A DNA stretch of 64,000 nt from Melampsora larici-populina 98AG31 (GCF_000204055.1 NW_006768765.1:3740339-3804338); one strand, 5' to 3'; positions 32,001 through 42,845 are shown, numbered from the stretch's first letter. Numbers and translations: made by a program. Notes: generated by a model not told the origin, from the letters alone.

Positions 32001-33253
32001 GATAACTTGGATGTGTATCAAATGGATGCTGTGGCAGCCTTTTCGAATGGAACGCTGGAGGAAGTGATTTACATGAAAATTCCAAAAGGATTGCATGTCA
32101 AAGGAGCAACAGAGAATTCTGTATTGAAGTTGAATCAAGCACTGTACGGATGAAAACAAGCACCAAAAGTATGGTACAACTGTCTCAAGGCCTTCTTTAA
32201 ATCAATTTCTCTCATTTCTTCTTCTTCCGATCCAAGTCTGTTCATTTCTCAAGATCCAACCTGGAAGTGCATCGTTCATGTACATGTGGACAACATGACA
32301 ATTGCAAGCAATGACTTTTCATGATTTAAACACCTAATCACTGAAAAGTTCCAGATGGATGAAGACGTTGACTACAAGTATATTCTTGGCATGAAAGTGA
32401 CAAGGGATAGAGTCAACAAAACCATTACTTTAACACAAAATCAGTACATCCATGACTTACTTGAAGAATATTGAATGTTAGAAGCCAAGCCGGTAGGTTG
32501 TCCTATGATTCCAGGTAGTTATTTAGTACCCGGAACTGAAGCAGAAATGAAAGAATTCAATGATTTGGATGAGAACTATAGGCATGCAGTGGGAATGTTG
32601 ATGTACTTGAACAATGCTACTTGTCCGGATCTTTCCTTTGTAGTTTCACAATTGTCGCAACACTTAAATAATCCATCTATTGTTTATTGGCAAGCTTTCA
32701 AGAGGGTTTTAAGGTATCTAAGTGGGACAAGGAATGTTGGGATAACTTTAGGAGGAAGATCTTTGGATTTGAGAGTGTATGCTGATGCAGATTTTGCTGC
32801 TTGTCCTTATACAAGAAGGTCAACAGGTGGTTATGTTACGATGTTGGGAGAAAGTGTAGTGAATTGGAAAAGTAAGAAGCAGGAGAATGTAGCAACTTTG
32901 ACGACTGAAGCAGAATATTGAGCAGCATATGAAGGAGGTCAAGATATAGTGTGGTTTACTCATTTGTTAAATAATTTAGAAATCATTCAGCAAGACATTC
33001 CTATTTTAAAACTCAACAATCAAGGAGCAATAGCACTTTGAAGGATGACAAATTTAAGTCAAGGACAAAACATGTAGACATCAAATATCATTGGTTAATG
33101 GAGCTTGTAGGAAGTAAGGAATTGAAGGTGGTGTACGTACCGGCTGATGATATGATAGCGGATGTATTTACTAAAGCATTATTGCCAATCAAGCACAAGA
33201 AGTTCTGTGAATTGCTGGGACTTAATGATGTAGCAAAGACGGGGGGGAATTGA
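29016..33253 (+). pseudogene. Copia gag-pol polyprotein with many in-frame stops
   Basis: A single plus-strand frame runs from the gag start (MSSDSKLCIVKL, 29,016) to about 33,037, broken by roughly a dozen stop codons, mostly TGA, and then shifts frame once to end at 33,253. Domains in order: gag with LNDDNYPEWKGDI and a degenerate zinc knuckle near 29,700; protease LLDSACSNHMV (29,905); GAG-pre-integrase and integrase with CDDCALSKGH and VHSDLSG, where the second catalytic Asp is lost (NNQGG) while the Glu region EHGNRTTTEKA remains; RT from IGPTWVFKME through QMDAVAAFSNG to the active site HVHVDNMTIA (YVDD changed to HVDN, near 32,285); RNase H with VYADADFA and TEAEY, ending MIADVFTKALLP. 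The element is dead but otherwise full length. Confidence 0.88.
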
Positions 33254-33530
33254 GATTACTAATCACAACACGTACTTTTTATCATGTGCATATTCTTTTT
33301 CTTTTGCTTACATCATTAATCTTTGTAAGATGATATGACGTCATGATTTCTGAGTTCATATGAAGATCACTCTCAAACGCACATTTGTACTTTTTCTCTT
33401 TATCAAACTCATAAATGTTTTTGTTGAACAATTCCCTTTCTTAGAATTGTTCTCTCATTCTTTCAATCAGTGTTCAGCTTGTGTATTAAGCTGACACCTA
33501 AAACAATCATACATTGTTTTATTGTTTGAT
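33240..33530 (+). repeat. Copia polypurine tract and 3' LTR
   Basis: The polypurine tract (G-run plus AAT, 33,240-33,250) lies directly after the polyprotein stop. The LTR starts at about 33,251 (TGAGATTACTAATC) and ends near 33,530 (TTGTTTTATTGTTTGAT), the same terminal sequence that precedes the primer-binding site. It contains the TGACGTCA-type site at 33,337-33,344. At about 280 bases it is far shorter than the expanded 5' LTR. Confidence 0.75.
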
Positions 33531-33900
33531 TATATGGTGGCTTTCTGCAATTGGTGGGTGATTGAATGGTTGACCAAACTATTGGAGGCCAATAGGTGTT
33601 CCAATAGTTGGTTGTGGTCCAGCGCTTGAGATTCAAAGTGGATTGGATTGTGTTGATGAAGGGTGGAGCAGGCGGTGAAGGGTTAGTGGGAACCAAAGCT
33701 GTACCCATGTTGGTATAGCTTGTAGGTGAATCAACTGGGAGGCCAAACCCGGCCAAACAATGCCATACGGACTGGATGATATGTCCTTGGATTGTTCCGG
33801 ATATGCAAAGCCACAAGGTGTTGCAGCTGGGCTGCGCTGCACATCTCAGGTGTATTGGGGGGGAAATTTTGAGAAATTATTGCCACCATGACATCAATTT

Positions 33901-34303
33901 AAAAATTTGAAAAAATATGCAAAATGATGGGACATCACAGGCTGATTCAACCATAATTTTTTCAAATTTTTCCAAACTCTCATGCATTGCTGAGAATTTT
34001 ATACATTTTGACTTTTCTAAACTCCATGGTATATTATTGATTTGGTGTAGTGTAAAAGGTTTGTAATAGGTTACTTTGTCAATACAATAGCAAGAATCCT
34101 CCTACAGTTGACAAAATGTTTTTTTGCTTCGGAAAGATGTTCAACAAACAATACAACTCTAAATCTGGGGACAAAAGTAAACATCACCCAATGCATTCTT
34201 TGTGAACATCAATACTCATATCTGCAGCCCTGACAGGTTTGACTTCTACAAATCTCTATCATTTCCTGATTTATGCTGCTCACATATTTCTAAGAATATC
34301 ACA
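33901..34303. other. Intergenic AT-rich DNA
   Basis: I see no gene or clear element between the right end of the Tc1-like element and the stop codon of the secreted-protein gene. It probably contains that gene's 3' untranslated region near its right end. Confidence 0.4.
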
Positions 34304-35561
34304 CTACAGTCTAACTCGCTCAAATCTCTTAATTTTGATTTCGCCGTTGTTTCGAATGAGATCCATGAACACCTTGAAGCTCCTTGATTCTCTCTGCATA
34401 ATCTCATTCACATTACCATTGACTGCCATCTTAGCCTTCTTGTCAGTCGAGTCTGGCGAGAGACTCGTATTCACTTTACCAAAGACTACCATCTTAGCTT
34501 TCTTGTCAGTCGAGTCTGGCGAGAGACTCACTACAGATTATGTTTTTTTAGGTATTTGCATGAGGGAGATGAGTGCAAAAGTCAATCACTGTAATCAGTT
34601 TCTTTATCGTGGATTAGCCAAGACACAAATGCAACTATGGAGCATACTTTTGTATATTTCTGTTTGATATCTGTGGCCTTTCAACTGGATTTCCAAAAGT
34701 ATAGGAAGATCTTACGGAAGTTGTTTCACCAGGAGAAGTTGACGTCAGAAAACTATTTACCACACTGTTACACCGCAGGAATCATTAAGTGTGAAACCAG
34801 ATTGAGCAAAGTCGCGGTGTCCGGGTCCGCGACTTCCTTCAATCACGGATCTTGTTTGCCATGGGTTTGCCATAGGTTTGCAAGCTTGTCTTGAGCTGCC
34901 CTCTACATATTCATCCACTCAGGCTGTAGTATGGACTAATGGAGGTACCATATGTCTAGACTCTTGTAACATATACATGATAAAGCTCATGACTCATACA
35001 TGATCTTGAGTGGTCTGAGGATATTGAAAGGAAAAACATGCATAACATAGACTGCAGCTCAGGCGGACAACTCAAGGGCAGCTTGATGCAAGCTAGCAAA
35101 CCTATAGCAAACCTATGGCAAACAAGATCCGCAATTGAGGAAAGTCGCGGACCCGGACACCGCGACTTTGCTCAATCAGGTTTTACACTTAATTATTCCC
35201 GCGGTGTTACACTACAGCGGAATTTTACTTACCTTCTACCAAGAATTTCGTTGTGTAATGGTAGAACTCGGCATTTGGATCCATCTGGTTGACTAAATCC
35301 TCTTCTCGGTCGTCATCGAAGCTTGTAAAAAACTTCCTAACAGGGTCCTTCAATTCCTCTGCCGACCATGCTAAAAGAAAAAGTATTCAAGCTATGAGTC
35401 TGAACCAACAACGCTGGTCCCGGACATTGCAATAGCGACTCACAATGTGCATGATCAAGATTCGTTAATTCAAAGTTATCCGCAAAATTGAACGCCCCGG
35501 TCAAAAAGGGAGATGTCATGAAAACAATAGCAAGAAGTGTAGTTGAGAAGCTGTTCATCAT
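34304..35561 (-). CDS. Small predicted secreted protein with a 21-residue internal repeat
   Basis: Three exons on the minus strand: 35561-35444, 35370-35233 and 34530-34304. Introns have GT-AG ends and the phases agree at both junctions, giving 160 residues. The N-terminus MMNSFSTTLLAIVFMTSPF followed by LTGAFN is a typical signal peptide (hydrophobic core, small residues before the likely cut after GA). The mature part is charged (WSAEELKDPVRKFF, DDDREEDL). The third exon starts with two tandem 21-residue repeats built on SLSPDSTDKKAKM and ends with a basic tail (IKIKRFERVRL). I recognise no family. Intron 2 is about 700 bases and carries a MITE (34,762-35,221). In a plant-pathogenic fungus such a protein would be a candidate effector; that is inference. 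Alternative exons inside intron 2 cannot be excluded. Confidence 0.6.
34413..34533 (-). repeat. 63-base tandem repeat (two copies) inside the secreted-protein exon
   Basis: 34,413-34,475 and 34,476-34,533 share CTTGTCAGTCGAGTCTGGCG and flanking bases, with a period of 63 bases, exactly 21 codons. The duplication therefore keeps the reading frame and duplicates one peptide module. Confidence 0.85.
34762..35221. mobile_element. 460-base MITE in intron 2 of the secreted-protein gene
   Basis: Inverted arms of about 145 bases: 34,762-34,905 match the reverse complement of 35,080-35,221. Landmarks on both arms are ATTGAGCAAAGTCGCGGTGT, CCGGGTCCGCGACTT and GATCTTGTTTGCCAT. The outermost bases are less well conserved (CACTGTTACACCGC and CTGTAGTGTAACACCGC). 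I could not fix a target duplication. No coding capacity. It is entirely inside the intron, about 10 bases from the donor site. Confidence 0.8.
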
Positions 35562-36903
35562 GAGATTTTTTTAATGTGGATACAAAGAATGTGCACAAGG
35601 AATGTTGTGTTGTTCAGATGAGGACGACCAATCTTAAGCCGATGGACGACTTCCTTATGTAGTGGTGAGTCAAGCTTATAGTAGTACAACACTCCATTCA
35701 ATCTCACACTTGAAAGAAACATTACGAGTTAAAGCATTGCTTGACTGGTGCTTCCGACCGTCCATCAACGTTTTGAGACAATGATTAGGTATACTTTTTC
35801 CGGCGCCGATCGCTTCAGACTGCGATTTCTTATATAAATACTCAGAAGGTATGTACCATTTACGTATTGGCAACCGCCATCATCGCCAGAGCTTATGATG
35901 AATTATGCGGTAGATACCGCTTGCGTTCCTTGCCATATGTGCCATAAGAAACTCTGACCTGTTTGCTCATAGGACCTCGCCTTTTTTATCAACGTGTGGG
36001 ACTTATATATATTTACAACACTGGTCCTGAGGTATGTATGAAATCAGGTAGTGCATCTATCAACCAATGAAAAGATAAGGATTGAAGACGACTTTCATTA
36101 CACTTTATCAGCCAGTTTAACACGACTCACAAACGATTGCGGGTCACTTTCATCTCTGACCTTGACAAGTGTCACATAACAGCACCCGGAAGTCTTTGAA
36201 TAAGCCGATCGAAATGACAGAGCCTTTGAATCTTGATACCCTTGTTCAATGTTGAAACGCATCTCAAGAAATTGTGTATCTGTATATCTACTCGACAAGT
36301 GTGATATGACGACACCGGAACGACTGGGATTGAAAAGCTATATCTTTCAAACTTCACAGTCAATTAAAAGGTGAGGTTGAGGGCCTAGATCTCATAAAGG
36401 AGCTATAAGGCTGAAGCCGACCAGAAATATTGTACGTACATAGTTGAACTTTGGTAGGGGTTCTAAGTTCTAACATGTCGAGTAGTGGAAGGCCCGGGGC
36501 ACAACTTCATAGAAGCTTGCCTTGAAAAATTTCTCACTGATTTCCAAAACTTATATACACCTTTATGAAAATCCAATATCGTGAAGATGAGTTCATTTTT
36601 CTCTTCTCACTCGAAAACAGAAGTCTTGCTCTTATGAAAACTTGCACATGGTCCTTAGAATCAACAATATCAACATTAATTCAACACATGCTTATATGAC
36701 AATAATGACGCAATATCATAACAAATACAAGATCACAATGCTAAAGCTACACGCCATGTCAACCCATTCCCCTTTTCATCCTTTCACTTCTAAAATTATA
36801 TATGAGAATATTCACCGAAATCAAACGCCAAGACAAAAACAGGAAAAGAAAGAGATAATTAAGGTGTGTGTAATTGAAAATTTAGCCGGAATGATATACC
36901 ATC
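35562..36903. other. Upstream region of the secreted-protein gene; no firm gene
   Basis: A TATA-like TATTTATATAAG on the minus strand lies near 35,841-35,830, about 270 bases upstream of the start codon. Minus-strand ORFs at 36,363-36,172 and 36,298-36,098 (66 residues, starting MSSRYTDTQFLEMRF) have no recognisable family and no clear splice partners. The right part, 36,370-36,903, is probably 3' flank of the next gene. Confidence 0.3.
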
Positions 36904-38129
36904 CTAAAACTCGTGCATTAACGTTGCTTTTGGAGCTACTGGACAAACTTCTACTGCTACTCCACTCACCCTAACTTTTTTGGGTATCGTACCTTCTATA
37001 ATCTCAGATCTAAACCAAATCACTGCATTTGTACTACTCATCCTTTCATCGGATTCACATTCTTTTCTTATACATTCTTGTGCAATTTTTTCTGGTAACA
37101 CTCTACTGTTGATCCGACCGAGTTGTCGTAAGATCATGAAACCAGGAAGAGAGCCAGTTGTTGAGAAGAGAAAGAATTCAGTCGTTGGACGTTGAGGCAT
37201 AGGTGGAGGAGCAGGTCGACGCAAAAGACATGATGAGAGACGCTCAGCTTCAGTACGCATGTGATCACTATGATCTATTCCACTTGTACTGAGCTTTCGT
37301 TGTAGTTCTCGTTGTGAAGATGGACATTGAGTGGCGTCTGACTGATTCCGATGTCTTTCATAGCTGGATGTCAAATTCCCTGAGACTGTTGACGGCAAAC
37401 ACACGTCCGCATAAAGTTCATCAGGATGAGGTCGAAATGGTAGTGGTGACGGTCGAGCGTGAGAGGAATACTGGGGTTGTGATATTCGTGGTAGAGAGTC
37501 GTGACGGGTACGGCCTCGATTTGTTCCCGACATCAGCGCGGTTGGTGTGCTAGGCTCTCGATGATTTGTATTTTTATAACTTCCATCATGATATCCTTCA
37601 TAATCATTTGTCATTGAAGAATCTTCCCTCGAACTAGGTATCTCAAACACCGAAGAAGTAGGACTTGATGCAAATCGAACCGCCCTTTTATTACTGCGAG
37701 CCGGATATGTAAACCTTTGAACAGCTTCTGTTTCTTCATATATCATCTTTCCACCAACCAATCGACGAGATGACTTAATCAGTCGATATTGTACCTCGGC
37801 TTGAGTAGGCTGATTGGACCTATCGAGTGGTATGGTGTAATTCCTACACTCAGACCTGCTGCTTCCCATTGTACCGCCTTTCGCAGTAACAGTATTGAAA
37901 AGCTCTTTGTATGAACGGATAGGAGGCGCCCTAGACGATGTTAAAGATACAGATGATAACTTGGGACGAGTTGCTGGCAAGGAGTGCGGATCGAAAGTAG
38001 ACTGATGATATCGGCTCTCGATAGGGGATATCGGAGCGGGGTATGCGCTAAAAAATGCAACAAGGAATTGCATCGTCAGCCAAACACTCATTTAGACTTG
38101 GGCACCATCCGACATGCTTACAGTGACAT
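36904..38129 (-). CDS. Hypothetical protein, about 383 residues
   Basis: Start ATG at 38,129. A short first exon (38,129-38,122) and a GT-AG intron lead to the main exon (38,047-36,904), in frame, starting MSLAYPAPISPIESRYH. The uninterrupted ORF that begins at 38,091 runs through the intron, so the spliced start is preferred. The protein is rich in Ser, Pro and Arg and looks largely disordered (RAPPIRSYKELF, SSPTSSVFEIPSSRED, RPAPPPMPQRP). A more ordered C-terminal part follows (EFFLFSTTGSLPGFMIL...VIWFRSEIIEGTIP). I recognise no domain or catalytic motif. The proline-rich PAPPPMPQRP segment could bind an SH3 or WW domain, but this is speculation. Confidence 0.6.
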
Positions 38130-39319
38130 GCTGGGTAAAGCGCTATGATCGGAGATCAACAAGAAAGCCTCGAATATTATGAAAATTGAAAGAAACAGGC
38201 AAGGTGGGGGAAACTGGCTCAGTAAGTAAACTGTTACGGAGTGGGGTGGTCAGCCAAAAGTTGGAGCTATTAAATTCTTCGTGGAGATGGGCGCACCAAG
38301 ATGAACAAATTTTGAAGAATACCACTGCCTAAGCTTAGAGTGAAACAAAACCAAAATCACCATTAGCTTTGAATGCCCGACCTGTTCGTCTAGACACTGA
38401 TCATCCTGGAAAACTCACCTTCACCCTGATACGCTTGACACAATGTGAATCCTGTTGTGCGCCTTCTGAGAGACCTTTCAAGAATAAGAGACGTCCCACA
38501 GGTCAGGGTCGAGATCTTTAAACAATATCTGAATAAGGTGGAAGCAAAATGAACGAAAGGGAAAAATGAAATTGAAACAAGGATAAAATCACGACGATTG
38601 ATAATATCACGAAAAGAGGACCAGCCCCAAAGAAAAATAAAAGATTAATGTAAAGAGATTATTATTGTAATGTTGATGAATGTTATCTGGATTGAGATGA
38701 CCTGTCGAGCAGGGGCGACATTTTATAGGGATGAAATGAACCTGGATGAGTACAATCGTAAATTGTTGAGATAAGACGACAAGCGGAGCTTTGTGATCAA
38801 GTTGAGATTTACATAGAACATCGGGAAGGTCACGCTCACCAACTCATCAAAGCTGAATGTGAAACTGCTGAGGGGGCAGAGGGCCAAAAAGACAAAATGA
38901 ATGAATGGGACGCTGATCATACCTTTTTTGGTTTGTTTGTTATGATCGATTGATGCCGTACACAATACCAAAAGGACCTTTTGAAATATCATTCGTCTCG
39001 CCAAGATGGGAAGGTTATTCGAGGTATCACGAGGATTGAACAAAGGTCAAGGGGATTGTAGACCACGAAACAGCTGAGGATCGTTGCAAAGTCTTCCTCA
39101 TCATTTATCAGGATCAACACAAAAGCAAATCCTTTCTGAACCACATAAACTGACAAAGTTCGTTACTTGAAGTTCACACAAGCACCCACCCACCCACACT
39201 TGATACTTGCTGTAGGTTTGATACGCGCACTGGACCAGAGTAGTCGACCGAGGTATGATAAAAAGACAACAGCGTATGAGTGAAGCTGATCGAGCGTTAC
39301 GATTGAGATTGACTGGTTG
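38130..39319. other. Intergenic region
   Basis: 5' flank of the hypothetical gene at 38,129. ORFs here (38,325-38,143 and 39,043-38,723, minus) have no support. A short CCCACC run lies near 39,186-39,197. Confidence 0.4.
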
Positions 39320-39483
39320 ATGATATCACCACTCGACTTCGAATGCGATGGTGAGTCTTCTCTGTCTTTCTAATCGTATCTTGACCGTTTTGCGATCCTA
39401 CCACCGACTATTCTCTAGAAGATGAGTGTATCGACATCATGCTTGATCTGATCCTAACTACGTTGCCAAAACGAAAGGTGTGA
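39320..39483 (+). CDS. Possible 31-residue spliced ORF (weak)
   Basis: ATG at 39,320 with exon 39,320-39,350, a 68-base intron with good ends (GGTGAGTC...TTCTCTAG), and exon 39,419-39,483 ending in TGA. The product starts MISPLDFECDEDECID and ends LTTLPKRKV. The splice signals are good and phase is kept across the intron. A 31-residue product is unusual, so it may instead be the last part of a longer gene whose upstream exons I cannot identify. Confidence 0.25.
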
Positions 39484-40914
39484 ACGTAGGGAATCAAATG
39501 GTTGAACAAATCTCCTGAGCAGCAAACTTCCTCTTGGCCTTGACCCTCCTCGTCTTCGCTCAATACAGGTTCAGCTTCGGTGAGGAGAGTGCAGAAAGGG
39601 CAAAAACTTGATATCCCACATTATCCGGACATTTGAGAACTCGATTGAGGGCCGAGGCCACATCACACATCACTCGGGTCACCTTTCGTCTCAGGTCGTG
39701 TGTAGCACACTCTGCATGCGTCCGTAGGCCATTAAGTCAAAGACTACATAGTGGTCTCCTTCTATGATTGCCAAGTCAATTGTGGTGCTAAATAGCTTTG
39801 GAATCTCGAGGAAAACAGATATAAGTGATTTGACAAAAGGTGATATCTAAAGTGGTTCTATTGGAACTTGTTGCTTCTCTGCCTTCTTTTTGCATCACAT
39901 GTGGACGTGACACTGAAAGTTGCTTACTTTGATGCAATATTACGAAGAGTGGTGAGAAGCCTATTCGTCTTGGATAAGCCATCAGAATAAGCCAATTCTC
40001 AGGGATGCACAACTCAGTCAGAGCTTGCTTCACATGAAGAACTATGGGACCATATCATGAGACAAGCGAGCCTGGTGGCTCAGCAAAAAGGTGGAGTGCA
40101 GGAACACTGCCGGATGAGGAGCAGAGCAAAGGACTACAAGTGTGCGATCGGTCAACTATGGTTCCTACAATCTCAGAAGCTCAAGCAACAGACCATGGCA
40201 ACATTGGATCAAATAGAAATTTAAAGATTTCTTATTCCTTTTCCTTCTGAACAAAGCCACTATGTACCATCATTCTCTATAACTTGCGTCCTTCTTTCTT
40301 TTTCCCACCTGCATCAGTCAAGGCACACAAAACTTATATAACAAAGAAGAGAATGGAGAACAAATATATGTATATATAAATGAATATATAGATATTACGA
40401 CTCAGTAAAGCTTGGAAGAACAATAGAAACCAAGAGGAAAACAATCAGATCCGAAAGTTGACAATTTTAATCCTAGGTAGTTCAAGAACATTAAGACAAG
40501 AAGACACACACAACCTTTTCAACTTTGAAAACTTTTTAACAATGAGCAAGAGATATCAAAAGAAAACAATTGGAATCAAGAAAACAATCAACAATTTCGA
40601 ATAAATGAACTCAACACCCAACGCAGTCCTTTTCAATTTTCAAACTTTAAATCCTTAATGTTCTTCTTCATTGATCTGCTTGTGGTTGGGGTGAGACAGT
40701 AAGTATGAGAGAAGGAGCGAAGGGGGTGGAACCGACGAAAATTAAGTCACAAATCAAGAGCAACGATCAAGCACCCAAACAAACCAAGTAGTATTCCTTC
40801 AAATCTTCAGATTTTGGTTATATATGGTATATAAGATAACAAAAGGATGGTGAATTACAAGCATACAAAATGATCCGCGATGTGATCAACTTTTTATTTT
40901 GCGGTCTGCTAGAC
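39484..40914. other. Intergenic region with AT-rich microsatellite
   Basis: No supported gene. An ATATAT-type tract sits at about 40,364-40,394. The right end (about 40,600-40,914) is probably the 3' untranslated region of the HMG-box gene. Confidence 0.4.
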
Positions 40915-42845
40915 CTAATAAGCCACAGATGAGGTAGGTTGGGTTTGAGGAGTAGGTTGGGAAGGGTTGCCAAGATCATACGATCCTGCGTCTGTAGAAT
41001 TTTGGTGATAGATTGCGCGAGGACCAGTCGTTGTGAAGGCTGGTGCTATGGGAGAAGGAGCGGATGACGTAGAGTACGACCTTGAATCGTTCGCGCCTGA
41101 AGTGACTGGGTAATTTGGATACCCTGGCGATGGGCCCGAGTTCATCTGATGGGGATCTGGTTTGATGGGTGCAACATTTGTTGCAGTGGAGCCATAAGGT
41201 GATCCAGTCGTGGTTTCGGACGTCATCCCTGCCCCAGTATATGTCCCCTCCGTTTTGACGTAATTATGTTCGGTAGAAGCAGAGAGAGTGTGAGATGGTA
41301 GTGAGAGCTGGCGTGCTCGGTCGGCTGGTGAGGGAGAAGGGGGTTGATACAGACCCGTACCTCCCGAATAAGAGGCAGCCCGACTGTGATTTGCGGATGG
41401 ATCTTGACCTGTTTGTTCTGGCTGTAGCGTTCCGTTTTCACCTCCATTGGCCGGCCAAGACGGATAGTAGAATGACTGTCGGCCAGCGCTCAGTGGAGCG
41501 GAAACCGAGTTTTGCCTTGGGGGGCCTCCAGCGTACTGATCGTTGTTAAACCACGTACACTGAGATGGGTTTTGATGAGCGATAGGTTGGGGTAGCCTCA
41601 TGTAGGAGGGTAAGCCGTTTCCAGAATGGCCTGATGGTGGCGAAGGCGGACGAGATAAGTGTGCAATGGGACCGTTCACGCTAGGAGGGCCAGCACCCGT
41701 AGGATAATGAGAGAGTGACGGAACGCGTGCAGCCTGGGAGCCATTTGAGAGTTGAGGGGGTGGTCCAATTTGGTGATACCGAGGAGACGAGGGGTTAGGA
41801 GACGGGTAAAAGCCATTCACTTTAGACGGAGGTCGATTCATGGAGGAAGGTGGTCGCGAAGGCTGCGAGGGGACCGAATGATGATGGGGATGTGACATCT
41901 GGTGATGATGAGGGGCAGGCTGGCCATACATGTCGTTATGCATAGGGTGATGATGTGGATGATGATGCATATCTGCAGGATGCGGAAGACCACCCATAGA
42001 GCCAGGGGCAGAGGGAGCCATCATCTGAGGACCACCATGCATAGACGGGAACTTGGTCTGTATTTGCTGCTGCGATGTGCTTGAGCGACGTTTGCCGGTG
42101 TTGTTAGGACGGCGTTTGTAAACATACTCTGGGAATCTGTGATGCGGGCAATGACCAGGAAGGAATGACGAATGAAGTGTGCGAATGACCCCAAGTTTGG
42201 ACCAAGCGACAGATAAGAGATCAAACAGCAAAAAAGGTGTGCAAGACGACGCAATCAGTAAGTGCGATCGCGTATGCAGATAGCCGACAGCTACAGGAAA
42301 CTAACCGATTATGAAATTCGTCCTTCAGGAGCTTAGCCTGATCAAGGTAGTGAGATTTGTCTTCGTCAGGAAGGTTTTTCCAGTCATGACTAAGGCGCTT
42401 GGAGATCTCGCCGGTCTTCAACCCGGGTTCTTTAGCTTGGATGGCAGGCCGTCGGTGACGTGCAAAGATCCTGAAATGAATCACATCCCATCAGTCAAGG
42501 AGCGGAGCAAGAAGTCGAGAAAGACATACATGAATGCGTTCATCGGACGCCTGGGTTGACCATCTGGATGTAGATCTTGATGCAAAATTCCAGGTACCGC
42601 GCCTACTTCTGAGCTAACTACGCCTTCTGTCTCTAGGAGGGGTCTGTCCTGACATTGGCTATCTGGGTCCGAGAGCTGCTCATTAGATGATTCAGCATTG
42701 TGGTTCTGATGGTTCTGCTGAGGTTCTGATGAATGGAAGTAAGTCGATGGTGATCGAGTTGTGTCGGGAGTTGATTCGCAACCCGCAGGATTAGCATTTG
42801 TGCTAGGAATCACATTCGGTGAATCAGGTGAGGATATGAAGGGGA
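40915..42845 (-). CDS. HMG-box transcription factor (5' exon not resolved)
   Basis: Sequence-specific DNA-binding regulator of the HMG-box class (SOX/MATA type). Exons seen: 42845-42530, 42470-42306 and 42136-40915, with GT-AG introns in consistent phase. The HMG box spans all three: RRPMNAFM, then IFARHRRPAIQAKEPGLK, SHDWKNLPDEDKSHYLDQAK and HNRFPEYVYKRRP. The long C-terminal part is disordered and rich in Pro, Ser, His and Gln (HHHPHHHPMHN, MNRPPSKVNGFYPSP), as in many fungal activators. About 565 residues are visible. The first exon shown is open to its splice acceptor with no in-frame ATG, so at least one upstream exon exists. A Ser/Thr-rich minus-strand frame near 43,350-43,210 (DAAVLSPSSLAPRAFN) is a candidate, but its phase could not be matched. 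Fungal relatives often control mating or development; which subfamily this is cannot be told here. Confidence 0.85.

Larger units (their letters stand above)
26514..33900 (+). mobile_element. Tc1/IS630-like element interrupted by a Copia element
   Basis: Terminal inverted repeats are recognisable: 26,514-26,586 (ATGTCATGGTGGCAATAATC, a C-run, then AATACAGCTGAGATGCGCAG) matches the reverse complement of 33,828-33,900 (ATGTCATGGTGGCAATAATT, a C-run, AATACACCTGAGATGTGCAG). Inside on the left is a transposase remnant (26,800-27,555). The Copia element at about 27,561-33,530 splits it. Exact outer ends are uncertain. Confidence 0.65.

Noticed and set aside
29016..33253. TGA reassigned as a sense codon, since one long frame is interrupted mostly by TGA
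   Set aside because: Host genes in the window end in TGA (glutamyl-tRNA synthetase and BET protein), and TAA and TAG stops occur in the Copia frame too. CpG mutation explains it better.
33463..33816. 117-residue minus-strand ORF with many Pro and Thr
   Set aside because: It overlaps the Copia 3' LTR and the right end of the Tc1-like element and has no family feature.
34413..34533. Tandem repeat as a simple non-coding minisatellite
   Set aside because: The period is exactly 21 codons and lies in an exon with matching phase, so a coding repeat is more likely.
38723..39043. 106-residue minus-strand ORF
   Set aside because: No splice structure or motif. Composition is consistent with chance in intergenic DNA.
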